From the NCBI GenBank assembly GCA_001802655.1, contig MGZO01000051.1, positions 6,492-16,685 on the forward strand: 10,194 bases of DNA, written 5' to 3'. The notes beneath the pieces are model-generated. The model searched no databases, was not told the origin of the DNA, and saw only the letters and a program-made list of their open reading frames with translations. Origin of the DNA: Hydrogenophilales bacterium RIFOXYD1_FULL_62_11 (lineage in GTDB: Bacteria > Pseudomonadota > Gammaproteobacteria > Burkholderiales > Thiobacillaceae). The translations under genes were made by a program, and so were the position numbers. This document shows positions 1 to 7,256 of the stretch, one piece after another (position 1 is the stretch's first letter; each line of letters begins with the position of its first letter).

Positions 1-127
1 TCCCTGTTTCTGTCAGCACCGTGACGCGCCGCATGGCCCGGTCGCCAAGTGTGCCTTTTACCGATCAAGCCAGGCGCGATGTCTGGTGCAATGAACGGGG
101 GGATGCTTTTACCCAATACGCGCCTGC

Positions 128-157
128 AAAGAAAACGGGCGGCCCGAAGGCCGCCCG
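128..157 (-). terminator. Rho-independent terminator after the PEP-CTERM gene
   Basis: A perfect 9-bp stem (CGGGCGGCC, bases 136-144, pairing with 149-157) encloses a 4-base loop that reads TTCG on the minus strand, the very stable UUCG tetraloop in RNA. On the minus strand the stem is followed by TTTTC and TTT. It begins 26 bases past the stop codon of the PEP-CTERM gene, separated from it by the heptamer array. Stem, loop and T-tract all fit an intrinsic terminator that ends the leftward transcript. Confidence 0.88.
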
Positions 158-158
158 C

Positions 159-186
159 TGCTTACTGCTTACTGCTTACTGCTTAC
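159..186. repeat. Heptamer tandem repeat, 4 perfect copies (GTAAGCA on the minus strand)
   Basis: Four perfect copies of TGCTTAC (plus strand) fill exactly 28 bases. The stop codon TAA of the PEP-CTERM gene (183-185) is part of the first copy read on the minus strand, and the array sits between the stop and the terminator hairpin. Each minus-strand unit contains TAA, and because 7 is not a multiple of 3, the array closes all three reading frames. It is one of five heptamer arrays at gene boundaries in this window. Confidence 0.95.
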
Positions 187-1586
187 TTGACCGACTTGCG
201 ACGTGCAGCGGCGAAGCCAACCAGGCCCAGGCCAGCCAGCATCATGGCGTAGGTTTCAGCTTCCGGAACAGGGCTGATCTCCACCAGAACGTCGTTGCCG
301 CTCGCGGGATGCTGAACGTTGATGTAAATCTTGTCGCCCAGGAAGTACATGCCGGTCGATTCTGCGCCGGTGGTACGCAGCGTTGCGAACACGCTCATGG
401 ATTCGGCGATGCCGTCCTTGTCTGCGTCAACCGCACGCCAGAGGTTTTCGACCCCGCCATTCTGGTCTTCGATGATATACATGGTGCCGTCAGGGCCGAT
501 CGCGAGGTTGTCCGGGCTGCTGAATACTGAACCCACAGCGACACCCGTCGCTTCGTCTTCCGTGTCCCGGCTAACAAACAGATCGATCTCGCTGTTGGCC
601 AGATCCAGGGCAAACACATTGTGGTTGGTGGTGGTCGCGACATACAGGCGCTGATCGCCATTGGCCAGGTCCTGGATTTCCAGATCTTCCGGGCGGTCGA
701 AATTGGTGCCCAGGAATGCCGCTTCGTTCGGTGTCGCGCGGCCATCGAGAATGGTCATGCCATTGGCATCGGTCTTGACGATCGTGCCCGGCAAAGCGTT
801 GCCCGCAGCATCGGTCAGCGCAACCCAGGTGTAGGCACCCGTCGCTTCTTGCGTTGTGCCGTCACCTACGCGCAACACGGAAGTCTGGCCGGCACCGAAG
901 AAATCAGCACCATTGGTGGCGTTGGGGTTGGACGAGGTGAACTTGAAAATGTGGCTGTCGTTACGCTCGTCGATGAAGTAGAAGTTGTTGGCCTTGTCGA
1001 ACGCCAGACCTTCATGCGACACGCGAATGTCGGCCGGGCCGATTTTACGGTGCTCAAAAACGCCGCCGTTGGCCGCAGCCGTGGTCGGGTTGGTGACTTC
1101 GAACAGACGGCCTTTACCACTGGTAACCGCAGCAGCCGGATCGCTCCAGGACTCTTCGGCGGTCAGGTAGGTGCCCCACGGGGTCCAGCGCGATGCGTCG
1201 CCGGAAACAAAACCCTGGGTGCCAGGCGCGACGATGGTGACGGTGCGCGTGTTGTAGTTGGTGTCCCACAGGTCGACGCGCTGCACGCCGCCGGTGCCGG
1301 TTTCGAACGGCATGAACAGGTAGCGGTTGGCATCAGCGCCGGTGCGGTTGGAATCAATCATGTCCCAGTTGCCGGAGTTGCCCTGACCGAGTGCGATCTG
1401 ATTGCTGCGGTTGGCAATGACTTTCTGAGTATAACCAGCGGACAAAACATAGGGGCTGGTCATCTCGGCGGCGTCGCCGATGGGCAGCGCCGGAACGGTG
1501 TTGGGGACGCTGGCTGCCTGGGCAGCACCGGCCATCGCGACAAGGGCGAAAGACAGCATGACATTGAGTGGCTTGCGAACAAACAT
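183..1586 (-). CDS. PhoX-like (DUF839) secreted protein with PEP-CTERM sorting signal
   Basis: The 467-residue protein has a Sec signal peptide (about residues 1-24, ending AAQA). The body resembles the PhoX/DUF839 beta-propeller family: TPWGTYLTAEE at 135-145, SHEGLAFD at 190-197, RPEDLEI at 298-304 and SSPDNLAIGPDG at 357-368. The C-terminus is a typical PEP-CTERM signal: VPEAETYAMM from 440, a hydrophobic helix, then the basic tail AARRKSVK. Exosortase is known to recognise such tails and process the protein for surface display or release. The ATG at 1586 is chosen because GGGAG lies 8-9 bases upstream; the frame stays open further up only to a TTG without support. In PhoX phosphatases the corresponding motif usually has Cys where this protein has Ala143, so phosphatase activity is doubtful. 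No exosortase gene is in the window. A terminator follows the gene. Fold assignment is fairly sure; activity is unknown. Confidence 0.88.
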   Translation of the reverse strand: MFVRKPLNVMLSFALVAMAGAAQAASVPNTVPALPIGDAAEMTSPYVLSAGYTQKVIANRSNQIALGQGNSGNWDMIDSNRTGADANRYLFMPFETGTGGVQRVDLWDTNYNTRTVTIVAPGTQGFVSGDASRWTPWGTYLTAEESWSDPAAAVTSGKGRLFEVTNPTTAAANGGVFEHRKIGPADIRVSHEGLAFDKANNFYFIDERNDSHIFKFTSSNPNATNGADFFGAGQTSVLRVGDGTTQEATGAYTWVALTDAAGNALPGTIVKTDANGMTILDGRATPNEAAFLGTNFDRPEDLEIQDLANGDQRLYVATTTNHNVFALDLANSEIDLFVSRDTEDEATGVAVGSVFSSPDNLAIGPDGTMYIIEDQNGGVENLWRAVDADKDGIAESMSVFATLRTTGAESTGMYFLGDKIYINVQHPASGNDVLVEISPVPEAETYAMMLAGLGLVGFAAARRKSVK

Positions 1587-1627
1587 GGAAGAACTCCCTG
1601 GTAGATTTAATTGGTGATGAAGTGAAA

Positions 1628-1647
1628 CTGCCGGTAGCAACCGGCAG
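1628..1647 (-). promoter_or_regulatory. Hairpin in the leader of the PEP-CTERM gene
   Basis: A perfect 8-bp inverted repeat (CTGCCGGT / ACCGGCAG) with a 4-base loop ends 41 bases upstream of the ATG at 1586. If transcription starts upstream it would form a stable stem in the 5' leader, possibly affecting mRNA stability or translation. It has no T-tract directly after it, so it is not a convincing terminator. Function is inferred from position only. Confidence 0.45.
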
Positions 1648-1688
1648 CCACGAGGGAAACTTTATCGAGTGATCGTTACAGCTCGTGC

Positions 1689-1727
1689 ATTCAAGCTGCG
1701 CTTGAATATGAGCCGTTTGGCATATTC
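1689..1727 (-). promoter_or_regulatory. Two overlapping dyads upstream of the PEP-CTERM gene (possible operator)
   Basis: A perfect dyad ATTCAAGC-TGC-GCTTGAAT spans 1689-1707. A second dyad, GAATATG (1704-1710) and CATATTC (1721-1727) with a 10-base spacer, overlaps its right arm by four bases. They lie about 100-140 bases upstream of the ATG, in the 197-base gap after the nuclease gene. Symmetric A+T-rich arms of this size resemble transcription-factor sites. I recognise no known regulator consensus and could not place a convincing sigma70 promoter nearby. Confidence 0.4.
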
Positions 1728-1752
1728 GATTTATCTGATGCTTGCCTGACAC

Positions 1753-1776
1753 GGGGCAGCAAGCACTTGCCGCCCC
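1753..1776 (-). terminator. Strong hairpin just after the nuclease gene (weak terminator candidate)
   Basis: Arms GGGGCAGCAAG (1753-1763) and CTTGCCGCCCC (1766-1776) pair over 11 positions with one mismatch that becomes G-U in minus-strand RNA. The hairpin begins 7 bases past the nuclease stop codon (1784-1786). No T-run follows on the minus strand, so it may be an attenuator or an mRNA 3'-end stabiliser instead of an efficient intrinsic terminator. Confidence 0.5.
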
Positions 1777-1783
1777 TACCCGC

Positions 1784-4700
1784 TTACAACCCCAGATCGC
1801 GCACCGGATCCATCTCCGCTGCGCTCACGCCCTTGAGCGTAGCGAGCGGACGGAACGCTGCGCTGCCGGCCATACCGTCGGCGTCGATCTGCACGCTGAC
1901 ACCCCCACTGACGGCAACCACGCGCACATGGCCGTTGGCGAGCGCCGTGGCCTGGTTGATACCCAGGCTAGCCAGCAGGGCCGACAGATCGAGACGATCC
2001 ACTCCCGGCGCAAAGTCGGTCACGCTGTCGCCGGCGTCGCGCATTGAGGCATAGACGATCACATCGTTGCCCGCGCCGCTGGTGAGTGTGTCGGCGCCGA
2101 TGCCGCCGCGGATGACGTCGTCGCCCGGCGTGCCGATGATGACATCGCGGCCGTTCGTCCCGGTCAGCGATTTCAGCAGGCTGAGGCCAACCACTACCGG
2201 GTCGTGGTCGGATGATCGATATGCCGTGGCGGAGTAGTAATCCGGGCCGCAAGTGGCACACGCGGGCTGCTTGTACTCGGTGTTGTAGTCGATGATCGCC
2301 GGTTCGTCGGCGTTGATGTGCCAGTGGCGCGCACCGACGATCTGGCTGTTGAGTGATGCGCTGGCCAGCGCATGGTCGAGGGTGCCGGCTTCACCGTCGA
2401 ACACATAGGAATAGCCTGCTGCGTCGAAGCGCGAAACCTGGTCTTCGAATCCGTTGTCGATCAGGTCCAGCACCGGTGCTTCGCGGCCATAGGCATTGAG
2501 ATCGCCGATCACGAGCACGTCGCCATCGATGCCGCTCTGGATGCCGCCGATAAAGCTGCGCAAGGCCTGCGCCTGCTCCACGCGCAGGGCATTCCAGCAG
2601 CCCTGACCGTCGCCCTGGTCGGTGTTGATGCCGCTGGCCGGGCAGCTGCCTTTGGATTTGAAGTGGTTGACGACGAGGCTGAAGCGTTCGCCGTTTGCGG
2701 CTTGGAACACTTGCGCCAGCGGCGGGCGACTGTGGATGGCGTCGGTGTCGCTTTGCGCACTGCCAACCGGCGCCAGCTTCGCCGGCTTGTAGATCAGCGC
2801 CTGACGGATCGCATCGGTGCCGGTTCCGCCCACGGGCAGATCGGTGCTGGCGTAGGTGCCCGCGCCCATCACCGCGTTGAGTGCCGCCACCAGATTGTTC
2901 ACCGCGATGTTGCCGTTGTTTTCGATTTCCATCAGCCCCACGACGTCGGCATCGATCGCGGCAATGGCCGCCACGATCTTGTCGCGCTGGCGGGCGAATT
3001 CAGTGGCGTTGTTGGCGCCCCGGCAGTTGCCGGCCGACACCGCGCCGCCCAGCGTACAACCCTGGCCGCTCTGGCCGTCGGCAGTGGTGCCGTCGATAAA
3101 GGTGGTGAAGTAGTTGAGTACGTTGAAGCTCGCCACCCGTACATTGCCGCCCAGCGGATCCGGTGCGGCGCTGCGCGGATTGGCGCGGCTGAAGTTGACC
3201 GGCGCCACCGGATGAATGCGGTAGTCGGCGATGCCGGTGTTGCTGCTGGTGGCGAGGCCATAGTCGATCACGCCGACCAGACCGGGCAGTGTGTCGCCTG
3301 CGCGCAGGGTGTTGTCGTCGCCGATGTAGGCGGTGGGGTTGGCATTCTGCAGACTGGTGCCATCGTCCAGAATGATGCGGCGGCGCGCATTGTCGTCAGC
3401 CAGGTTCTGCGCGTCGACGCTGCCGGCCGGATACAGGTTGGTCGGCTTGACCAGGCGGCCTTCGGCAGCGAGCGTGACCTGGCCGTAACGCCCCTGAAAA
3501 TAATTCTGCGACACGGTGAGCGGCGTGGCGATCTCCACCAGCATGCCCTCAACCCGCTCCAGATCCCCCTCGACCGCTTCGGGGAACGCGACTGGTGTCG
3601 GCGCAATCGAAAGACCGCTGGCCAGCACGGACAAGCCGGTTACCGTGGTCAGTTGAGTCAGCGGATTGGCCAGCGTCATCGCATTGCTCGCCGCGCCGGT
3701 GTTGTATTCAACGACTTTTGCGGTCAGCCGCACGCGGTCGCCCACGCTCACCGTCGGCGCGCTGCTGGTGAACACGAATACGCCATCCGACGTGGCCGCA
3801 TCGCCGTCGCCGGTTTCGTCCTGCAGATAGAAGCCGTTGTTGTTGAGCCGGGTGACCACGCCTTCGGTGGTCACCGTTTGCCCGGCCAGCGGGCTGGCGC
3901 TGCCGCTGCCCTGGATCGCCGGAATGCGGGTCACGCCCGATGCCGTCACGGTCACCGTACAGGTCGTGGTTTGCGCTTCGTTGTTGCCGAAACTGATCTG
4001 CACCGGGTAGCTGCCTGCGGCCAGACCCGACACGTCGAGCGACACGCTGGCCGACTCGCCGTCCGCCGTCGCGGCGGAGAAGCTGCCGAGCGAAATGCCG
4101 GCCAGCGCACCGCCACTGATCGTTGCGCTGTTGACCACGCTGTCGGCGTCCTGGGCGGCAAGCATCACGCTGCCCGCCCCCGCCGCGACGACCGACAGCC
4201 CCGCCGGGCACGTCGCCACGATCGGCAGGTTGACCACGCCGCCATCCGGTGTGCCGGTCACGGAAAGGTTGTCGATTCCCACCCATTCGTCGCTGCCGCC
4301 GGCGTTGCTGGTGATGACGCGCAGCTGCAGCAGCGGCTGGTTGGCGGCAGCAGCCGGCAGCGTCACGCTGACCGGTGTGGTCTGCGTGGCCTGGTTGGCC
4401 GTGGTGGCGTCGGCCACATAAGCGGCGGGCACATCGGTGAAGTCGCCGCTGGCGCCGACGCGGTATTGCAATGCCACCTGCTGCACGGCGTTGTCGGCCG
4501 AGCCGTCCAGATCGCGCAGCAGATAGCCGACCTGGATCGCCTGCCAGCCGCTGGTATTGAGGTTCAACAGGATGAAAGGCGCATCCGCGGTGCCGGAACC
4601 GGTCAGCGCGATGCTCGGATCGGCCAGTTCGAATTCGGCGACGCCGCCGGTGCCGAAGCTGTTGGGCGCAGTCTGGTTGGCGTTGACGTCCGGCACGCCG

Positions 4701-4951
4701 GTGCCGTCAGCCAGAATCGATTGCGGGTTGGTGTTGGTTGCGCCGGTGAGCGCATCGCCGCGATAGCCCATCACGCCCGGCACGCCGCTCCAGTCATCGT
4801 TCGCCGTAATCAGGCTGGTGTTCGACCAGTCCTGCACATACGGCAACCCTTGCGGCGTGGCATCTGCCCATGCTGCGTTTGCAACCAGCGCACCCGACAG
4901 GAACAGACTTCCCAGCGCAACAGACAACGGAACACGTTTAAAACGATGCAT
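1784..4951 (-). CDS. ExeM/NucH-like extracellular endonuclease with RTX C-terminus
   Basis: The 1055-residue modular secreted protein has a Sec-type signal peptide at 1-29 (basic MHRFKR, hydrophobic core, ANAAWA). Residues about 35-235 form a beta-rich N-terminal domain, 240-337 an Ig-like segment, and 343-590 an OB-fold-like nucleic-acid-binding region (LAGQTVTTEGVVTRL). The endonuclease/exonuclease/phosphatase domain spans 603-925 and keeps its catalytic motifs: ASFNVLNYF from 607, metal ligand E675 in LMEIENN, NHFKSKG at 762, GDLNAYG at 816 (D817, N819), LDH at 858 and SSDHDP at 913. Four degenerate RTX nonapeptides (934-969, e.g. GDDVIRGG) and a type I secretion target-like tail (VTDFAPGVDRLDLS) end the protein. 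It probably degrades extracellular DNA. The ATG at 4951 has AAGGG 8 bases upstream; a TTG 18 bases earlier would destroy that spacing. Related Shewanella ExeM proteins end in GlyGly-CTERM, which is absent here. Family call strong; export route uncertain. Confidence 0.9.
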   Translation of the reverse strand: MHRFKRVPLSVALGSLFLSGALVANAAWADATPQGLPYVQDWSNTSLITANDDWSGVPGVMGYRGDALTGATNTNPQSILADGTGVPDVNANQTAPNSFGTGGVAEFELADPSIALTGSGTADAPFILLNLNTSGWQAIQVGYLLRDLDGSADNAVQQVALQYRVGASGDFTDVPAAYVADATTANQATQTTPVSVTLPAAAANQPLLQLRVITSNAGGSDEWVGIDNLSVTGTPDGGVVNLPIVATCPAGLSVVAAGAGSVMLAAQDADSVVNSATISGGALAGISLGSFSAATADGESASVSLDVSGLAAGSYPVQISFGNNEAQTTTCTVTVTASGVTRIPAIQGSGSASPLAGQTVTTEGVVTRLNNNGFYLQDETGDGDAATSDGVFVFTSSAPTVSVGDRVRLTAKVVEYNTGAASNAMTLANPLTQLTTVTGLSVLASGLSIAPTPVAFPEAVEGDLERVEGMLVEIATPLTVSQNYFQGRYGQVTLAAEGRLVKPTNLYPAGSVDAQNLADDNARRRIILDDGTSLQNANPTAYIGDDNTLRAGDTLPGLVGVIDYGLATSSNTGIADYRIHPVAPVNFSRANPRSAAPDPLGGNVRVASFNVLNYFTTFIDGTTADGQSGQGCTLGGAVSAGNCRGANNATEFARQRDKIVAAIAAIDADVVGLMEIENNGNIAVNNLVAALNAVMGAGTYASTDLPVGGTGTDAIRQALIYKPAKLAPVGSAQSDTDAIHSRPPLAQVFQAANGERFSLVVNHFKSKGSCPASGINTDQGDGQGCWNALRVEQAQALRSFIGGIQSGIDGDVLVIGDLNAYGREAPVLDLIDNGFEDQVSRFDAAGYSYVFDGEAGTLDHALASASLNSQIVGARHWHINADEPAIIDYNTEYKQPACATCGPDYYSATAYRSSDHDPVVVGLSLLKSLTGTNGRDVIIGTPGDDVIRGGIGADTLTSGAGNDVIVYASMRDAGDSVTDFAPGVDRLDLSALLASLGINQATALANGHVRVVAVSGGVSVQIDADGMAGSAAFRPLATLKGVSAAEMDPVRDLGL

Positions 4952-5060
4952 GGCACAACCCTTGGTCAAGTGGAAACGAATCCGCCCAGACTAAGCGCTG
5001 CATGTTGTCGCATCATGTCGCCAGCGCGGGCGCCAGCTGACTCGTTCGGCTCATGAGACA

Positions 5061-5114
5061 GGGGCAGGATTCAAGATTCAAGTTGCAAGACATTTGAATC
5101 TTGAATCTTGCCCC
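5061..5114. repeat. Inverted repeat built from heptamers, after the rhomboid gene
   Basis: Two 21-base arms (5061-5081 and 5094-5114) are complementary at 20 of 21 positions around a 12-base loop. Each arm holds two tandem copies of the heptamer GATTCAA or its complement TTGAATC, capped by GGGGCA(A/G) or its complement. The element begins 14 bases past the rhomboid stop codon and lies 110 bases before the nuclease start. It could act as a bidirectional transcription barrier, although only a TTT follows on the plus strand and no T-run on the minus strand. The heptamer make-up links it to the other arrays in the window. Confidence 0.9.
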
Positions 5115-5128
5115 TTTCGTCTTGCCTC

Positions 5129-5725
5129 TCATTTCCGCCGGCCGAAAATTCCGCGCCCACGAAAATACTGCACCCCGAGCCAACCGCCGAAGAGTCCGCC
5201 GAGATGAGCGAAGTGGGCGACGCCTGCCGCGGTGTTGGTGACGCCCAGAAACAGCTCGATCAAGCCGTAGCCGAACACGAAGGTGCGCGCGGGGATCTGG
5301 ATGAAAGGCAGGAAAATCAGGGTGATGACGCGGTTGGGGAAATACAGCGCGTACGCCAGCAGCAGGCCGAATACGCCGCCGGAGGCGCCGATGACCGGAC
5401 CGGTCGCGTGCAGGAAATAACCGCTGACGGCGATCTGCGTCATCGCGGCGACCGCCACGCTGAGCAGGTAGGTCAGCAGGTAGCGCAGGTCGTTCCAGCG
5501 TTTTTCCAGCTCGGCGCCAAACATCCAGATCGCCACCATGTTGAATCCCAGATGCAGCAGCGAGCCGTGCAGGAAACTGTAGGTGATGAGCTGCCAATAA
5601 TGGAACGCGCCGCTCGAGCCTGGCGGCCACAGGCCGAAGGTGCGGACAATGTCGGGGCCGGTGAATTGCCCCATCACGTAAATCAGGACATTCAGCAGGA
5701 TGAGGGCGAAGGTGATCGGCGGCAT
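5129..5725 (-). CDS. Rhomboid family intramembrane serine protease
   Basis: This 198-residue membrane protein has about six hydrophobic segments (roughly 4-20, 43-70, 82-103, 110-129, 133-160, 168-186). Rhomboids cleave membrane-spanning substrates with a Ser-His dyad inside the bilayer. The nucleophile motif GASGGVFG gives Ser115, the last helix has AHFAHLGG with His174 as the partner, and HLGFN (His58, Asn62) fits the oxyanion-stabilising helix. The ATG at 5725 starts directly before the first membrane helix; the frame stays open upstream into galE but that extension is Arg-rich shadow sequence. The ribosome site is weak. The gene lies 106 bases downstream of galE with a heptamer array between, so co-transcription is possible but not clear. 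Substrate is unknown. It matches general bacterial rhomboids better than rhombosortase, and no GlyGly-CTERM protein is in the window. Confidence 0.9.
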   Translation of the reverse strand: MPPITFALILLNVLIYVMGQFTGPDIVRTFGLWPPGSSGAFHYWQLITYSFLHGSLLHLGFNMVAIWMFGAELEKRWNDLRYLLTYLLSVAVAAMTQIAVSGYFLHATGPVIGASGGVFGLLLAYALYFPNRVITLIFLPFIQIPARTFVFGYGLIELFLGVTNTAAGVAHFAHLGGLFGGWLGVQYFRGRGIFGRRK

Positions 5726-5750
5726 AGCGGTTCTGGCGGGATTAAGCCAA

Positions 5751-5756
5751 ATTGTA
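5751..5756 (-). promoter_or_regulatory. Possible -10 element for the rhomboid gene
   Basis: TACAAT on the minus strand matches the sigma70 -10 consensus at 5 of 6 bases and would give a leader of about 20 bases before the ATG at 5725. The best-spaced -35 (TGTCTT, 17 bases away) is poor, so this is only a candidate. Confidence 0.25.
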
Positions 5757-5792
5757 ATGCGGGACACGGACGCAAGACAGGGCGTGCCCTCC

Positions 5793-5820
5793 TGGCCCCT
5801 GACCCCTGAACCCTGAACCT
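5793..5820. repeat. Heptamer tandem repeat, 4 imperfect copies, after galE
   Basis: Four consecutive units of the form TG(A/G)(A/C)CC(C/T) on the plus strand fill exactly 28 bases, the same length as the arrays at 159-186 and 9552-9579. The array begins 11 bases past the galE stop codon (5832-5834). The units vary at three positions, as if the array has drifted from a once uniform repeat. Confidence 0.88.
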
Positions 5821-5831
5821 TGCGCCCGTCC

Positions 5832-6842
5832 TCAGGCGTAGCCGTCCGGATTGCCCGCCTGCCAGCGCCACGCATCGGCGCACATCCTTGGCAGATCATA
5901 TTCCGCGCGCCAGCCCAACTCCTGCGCGGCACGCGCCGGGTCGGCCCAGCACTGCGCCACGTCGCCGGCACGCCGCGCCACGATCTGATACGGCACCGGC
6001 TTGCCGCTGGCCGCTTCAAACGCGCGCACCATGTCGAGCACGGACACGCCGCAGCCGGTGCCCAGATTCCAGACTTTCACGCCGCCCAGACCCAGCAGCT
6101 TGTTGAGCGCCGCCACATGTCCGCGTGCCAGATCGACCACATGGATATAGTCGCGCACCCCGGTGCCGTCGGGCGTCGGGTAGTCGCCGCCGAACACGTT
6201 CAGATGCGCGCGCCGGCCCACCGCCACCTGCGCCACAAACGGCATCAGGTTGTTCGGGATGCCGCGCGGATCTTCGCCGATCAGGCCGGATTCGTGCGCG
6301 CCCACTGGATTGAAGTAGCGCAGCAGCGCCACGTTCCAGGCCTTGTCCGACAACGCGATGTCACCCAGGATTTCTTCGATGAACAGTTTGGAGCGGCCAT
6401 AGGGATTGGTCGCTGACAGCGGAAAGTCCTCGGTAATCGGCACCGTCGCCGGGTCGCCGTACACCGTTGCCGACGACGAAAACACCACCGCCTTCACCCC
6501 CGCCTCCGCCATCACCTCGAACAGCGCAATGCTGCCCGCGATGTTGTTGTCGTAGTACATCAGCGGTTTTTCCACCGACTCGCCCACCGCCTTCAGCCCG
6601 GCGAAATGCACCACCGCGTCGATGGCGTAGTCATCGAACAGCTGGCGCAAGGCGGTGCGGTCGCGAATGTCGCCCTGCACGAACGTCACCGGCTTGCCGC
6701 TGATTTGCGCCACGCGGTCGAGCGATGTCACGCTGCTGTTCGACAGGTTGTCGAACACCACCACCTCGTGCCCTGCAGCCAGACATTCCACTGCGGTATG
6801 CGAACCGATATAGCCGGCGCCGCCGGTCAGTAATACTTTCAA
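5832..6842 (-). CDS. galE: UDP-glucose 4-epimerase
   Basis: GalE interconverts UDP-glucose and UDP-galactose in the cytoplasm, using tightly bound NAD. The 336-residue length is typical of the family. The Rossmann motif GGAGYIGSH is at 7-15, Ser124 lies in [10 protein letters not shown], and the catalytic pair Tyr148 and Lys152 sits in [16 protein letters not shown] (175-183), [15 protein letters not shown] (225-239) and [13 protein letters not shown] (259-271) are family signatures. The start codon is TTG at 6842: the protein begins exactly at the conserved [13 protein letters not shown], and AAGGGAG stands 7 bases upstream. A rare start codon with a strong ribosome site may moderate expression. 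The gene probably supplies UDP-galactose for exopolysaccharide or LPS, alongside the nearby rhamnose genes. The gap upstream, with a toxin relic and a possible promoter, suggests its own transcript. Confidence 0.96.
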   Translation of the reverse strand: MKVLLTGGAGYIGSHTAVECLAAGHEVVVFDNLSNSSVTSLDRVAQISGKPVTFVQGDIRDRTALRQLFDDYAIDAVVHFAGLKAVGESVEKPLMYYDNNIAGSIALFEVMAEAGVKAVVFSSSATVYGDPATVPITEDFPLSATNPYGRSKLFIEEILGDIALSDKAWNVALLRYFNPVGAHESGLIGEDPRGIPNNLMPFVAQVAVGRRAHLNVFGGDYPTPDGTGVRDYIHVVDLARGHVAALNKLLGLGGVKVWNLGTGCGVSVLDMVRAFEAASGKPVPYQIVARRAGDVAQCWADPARAAQELGWRAEYDLPRMCADAWRWQAGNPDGYA

Positions 6843-6875
6843 TTTAGCGCTCCCTTGTTTTGATTTTGGGTGATA

Positions 6876-6904
6876 GGTATCCCATCCAGCCTACCCCCTG
6901 ACAA
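6876..6904 (-). promoter_or_regulatory. Possible sigma70 promoter for galE
   Basis: TTGTCA (6899-6904, minus strand) matches the -35 consensus at 5 of 6 bases and is separated by exactly 17 bases from GATACC (6876-6881), a weak -10. Transcription would start near 6869, giving a leader of roughly 27 bases before the TTG start of galE. Position and spacing are good; the -10 match is poor. Confidence 0.35.
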
Positions 6905-6945
6905 TTGAAACCTGATGACGCTACCGCTCATCATTTACGCGTTCG

Positions 6946-7195
6946 CTATACGGCTGGATTGCGCGCGCCAAGAAATACCGCGAGCACAACGATGGCTTCA
7001 CCACGAACCCGGAAATACAGGAGTAAGGAAAGCGCTTGATGACTGCCTTGCGAACACCCTCAAGTCCTTCTGGAAACGCTTCAGGATGGCTGACGACCCT
7101 TTTTGCAACATCCGCTCCACTTCAGCGAGGAATGCCTCGACAGGGAATCGATCAATGCACAAATCCTGCAACACGTGCCCCATTTTCATCTCCAT
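6946..7195 (-). pseudogene. Decayed ParE/RelE-type toxin gene with two frameshifts
   Basis: Three minus-strand frames read in succession give a ParE/RelE-like protein. EAFLAEVERMLQK comes from the first frame (from about 7138), RVVSHPEAFPEGLEGV and then RKAVIKRFPYSCI from the second, and RVRGEAIVVLAVF followed by LGARNPAV and a stop (6946-6948) from the third. ParE/RelE toxins typically share the pattern AFLxEVE, HPE, (R/K)RFPY, RVxGxxIVVLAVxHxxRxP. Each shift is the kind left by losing one base: one at a run of five A (7100-7104), one at a run of three T (7013-7015), both as read on the minus strand. Sequence between 7138 and rmlD (7257) shows no clear toxin N-terminus or antitoxin. The rest of the 414-base gap (6843-7256) holds only the galE promoter candidate. 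Base composition is less G+C-rich than the neighbours. Family call rests on motif memory. Confidence 0.68.
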
Positions 7196-7256
7196 TTTCA
7201 GAATGGTTTCTTATTGTCGCCTCTGATCCTGGCAACACCCGTTCCTCAAGAACGCA

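Noticed and set aside
1..127. Possible start of another minus-strand gene at ATG 32-34
   Set aside because: Only 11 codons remain before the window edge, with no good ribosome site and no recognisable sequence.
159..186. CRISPR-like array
   Set aside because: The units are 7 bases, directly adjacent and without spacers; this is a simple tandem repeat.
621..1604. Plus-strand open frame of 327 codons opposite the PEP-CTERM gene
   Set aside because: It has no recognisable motif, while the minus-strand protein has a signal peptide, family motifs and a PEP-CTERM tail.
1630..1655. Sigma54 promoter for the PEP-CTERM gene (TGGCTGC...TTGCT on the minus strand)
   Set aside because: The GG and GC elements are 9 bases apart instead of the strict 10, and the match coincides with the arms of the leader hairpin.
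2372..5056. Long plus-strand open frame of 894 codons opposite the nuclease gene
   Set aside because: It is rich in Arg, His, Ala and Gly with no domain motifs, and lies antisense to a gene whose catalytic motifs are intact. It is a shadow caused by high G+C codon bias.
5129..5725. Rhombosortase partner for the ExeM-like nuclease
   Set aside because: ExeM relatives can carry GlyGly-CTERM cut by rhombosortase, but this nuclease ends in an RTX region with no GlyGly-CTERM, and the protease has general rhomboid motifs.
5726..6019. N-terminal extension of the rhomboid protein into galE
   Set aside because: The extra residues are Arg-rich shadow sequence overlapping galE and the heptamer array; the ATG at 5725 begins right before the first membrane helix.
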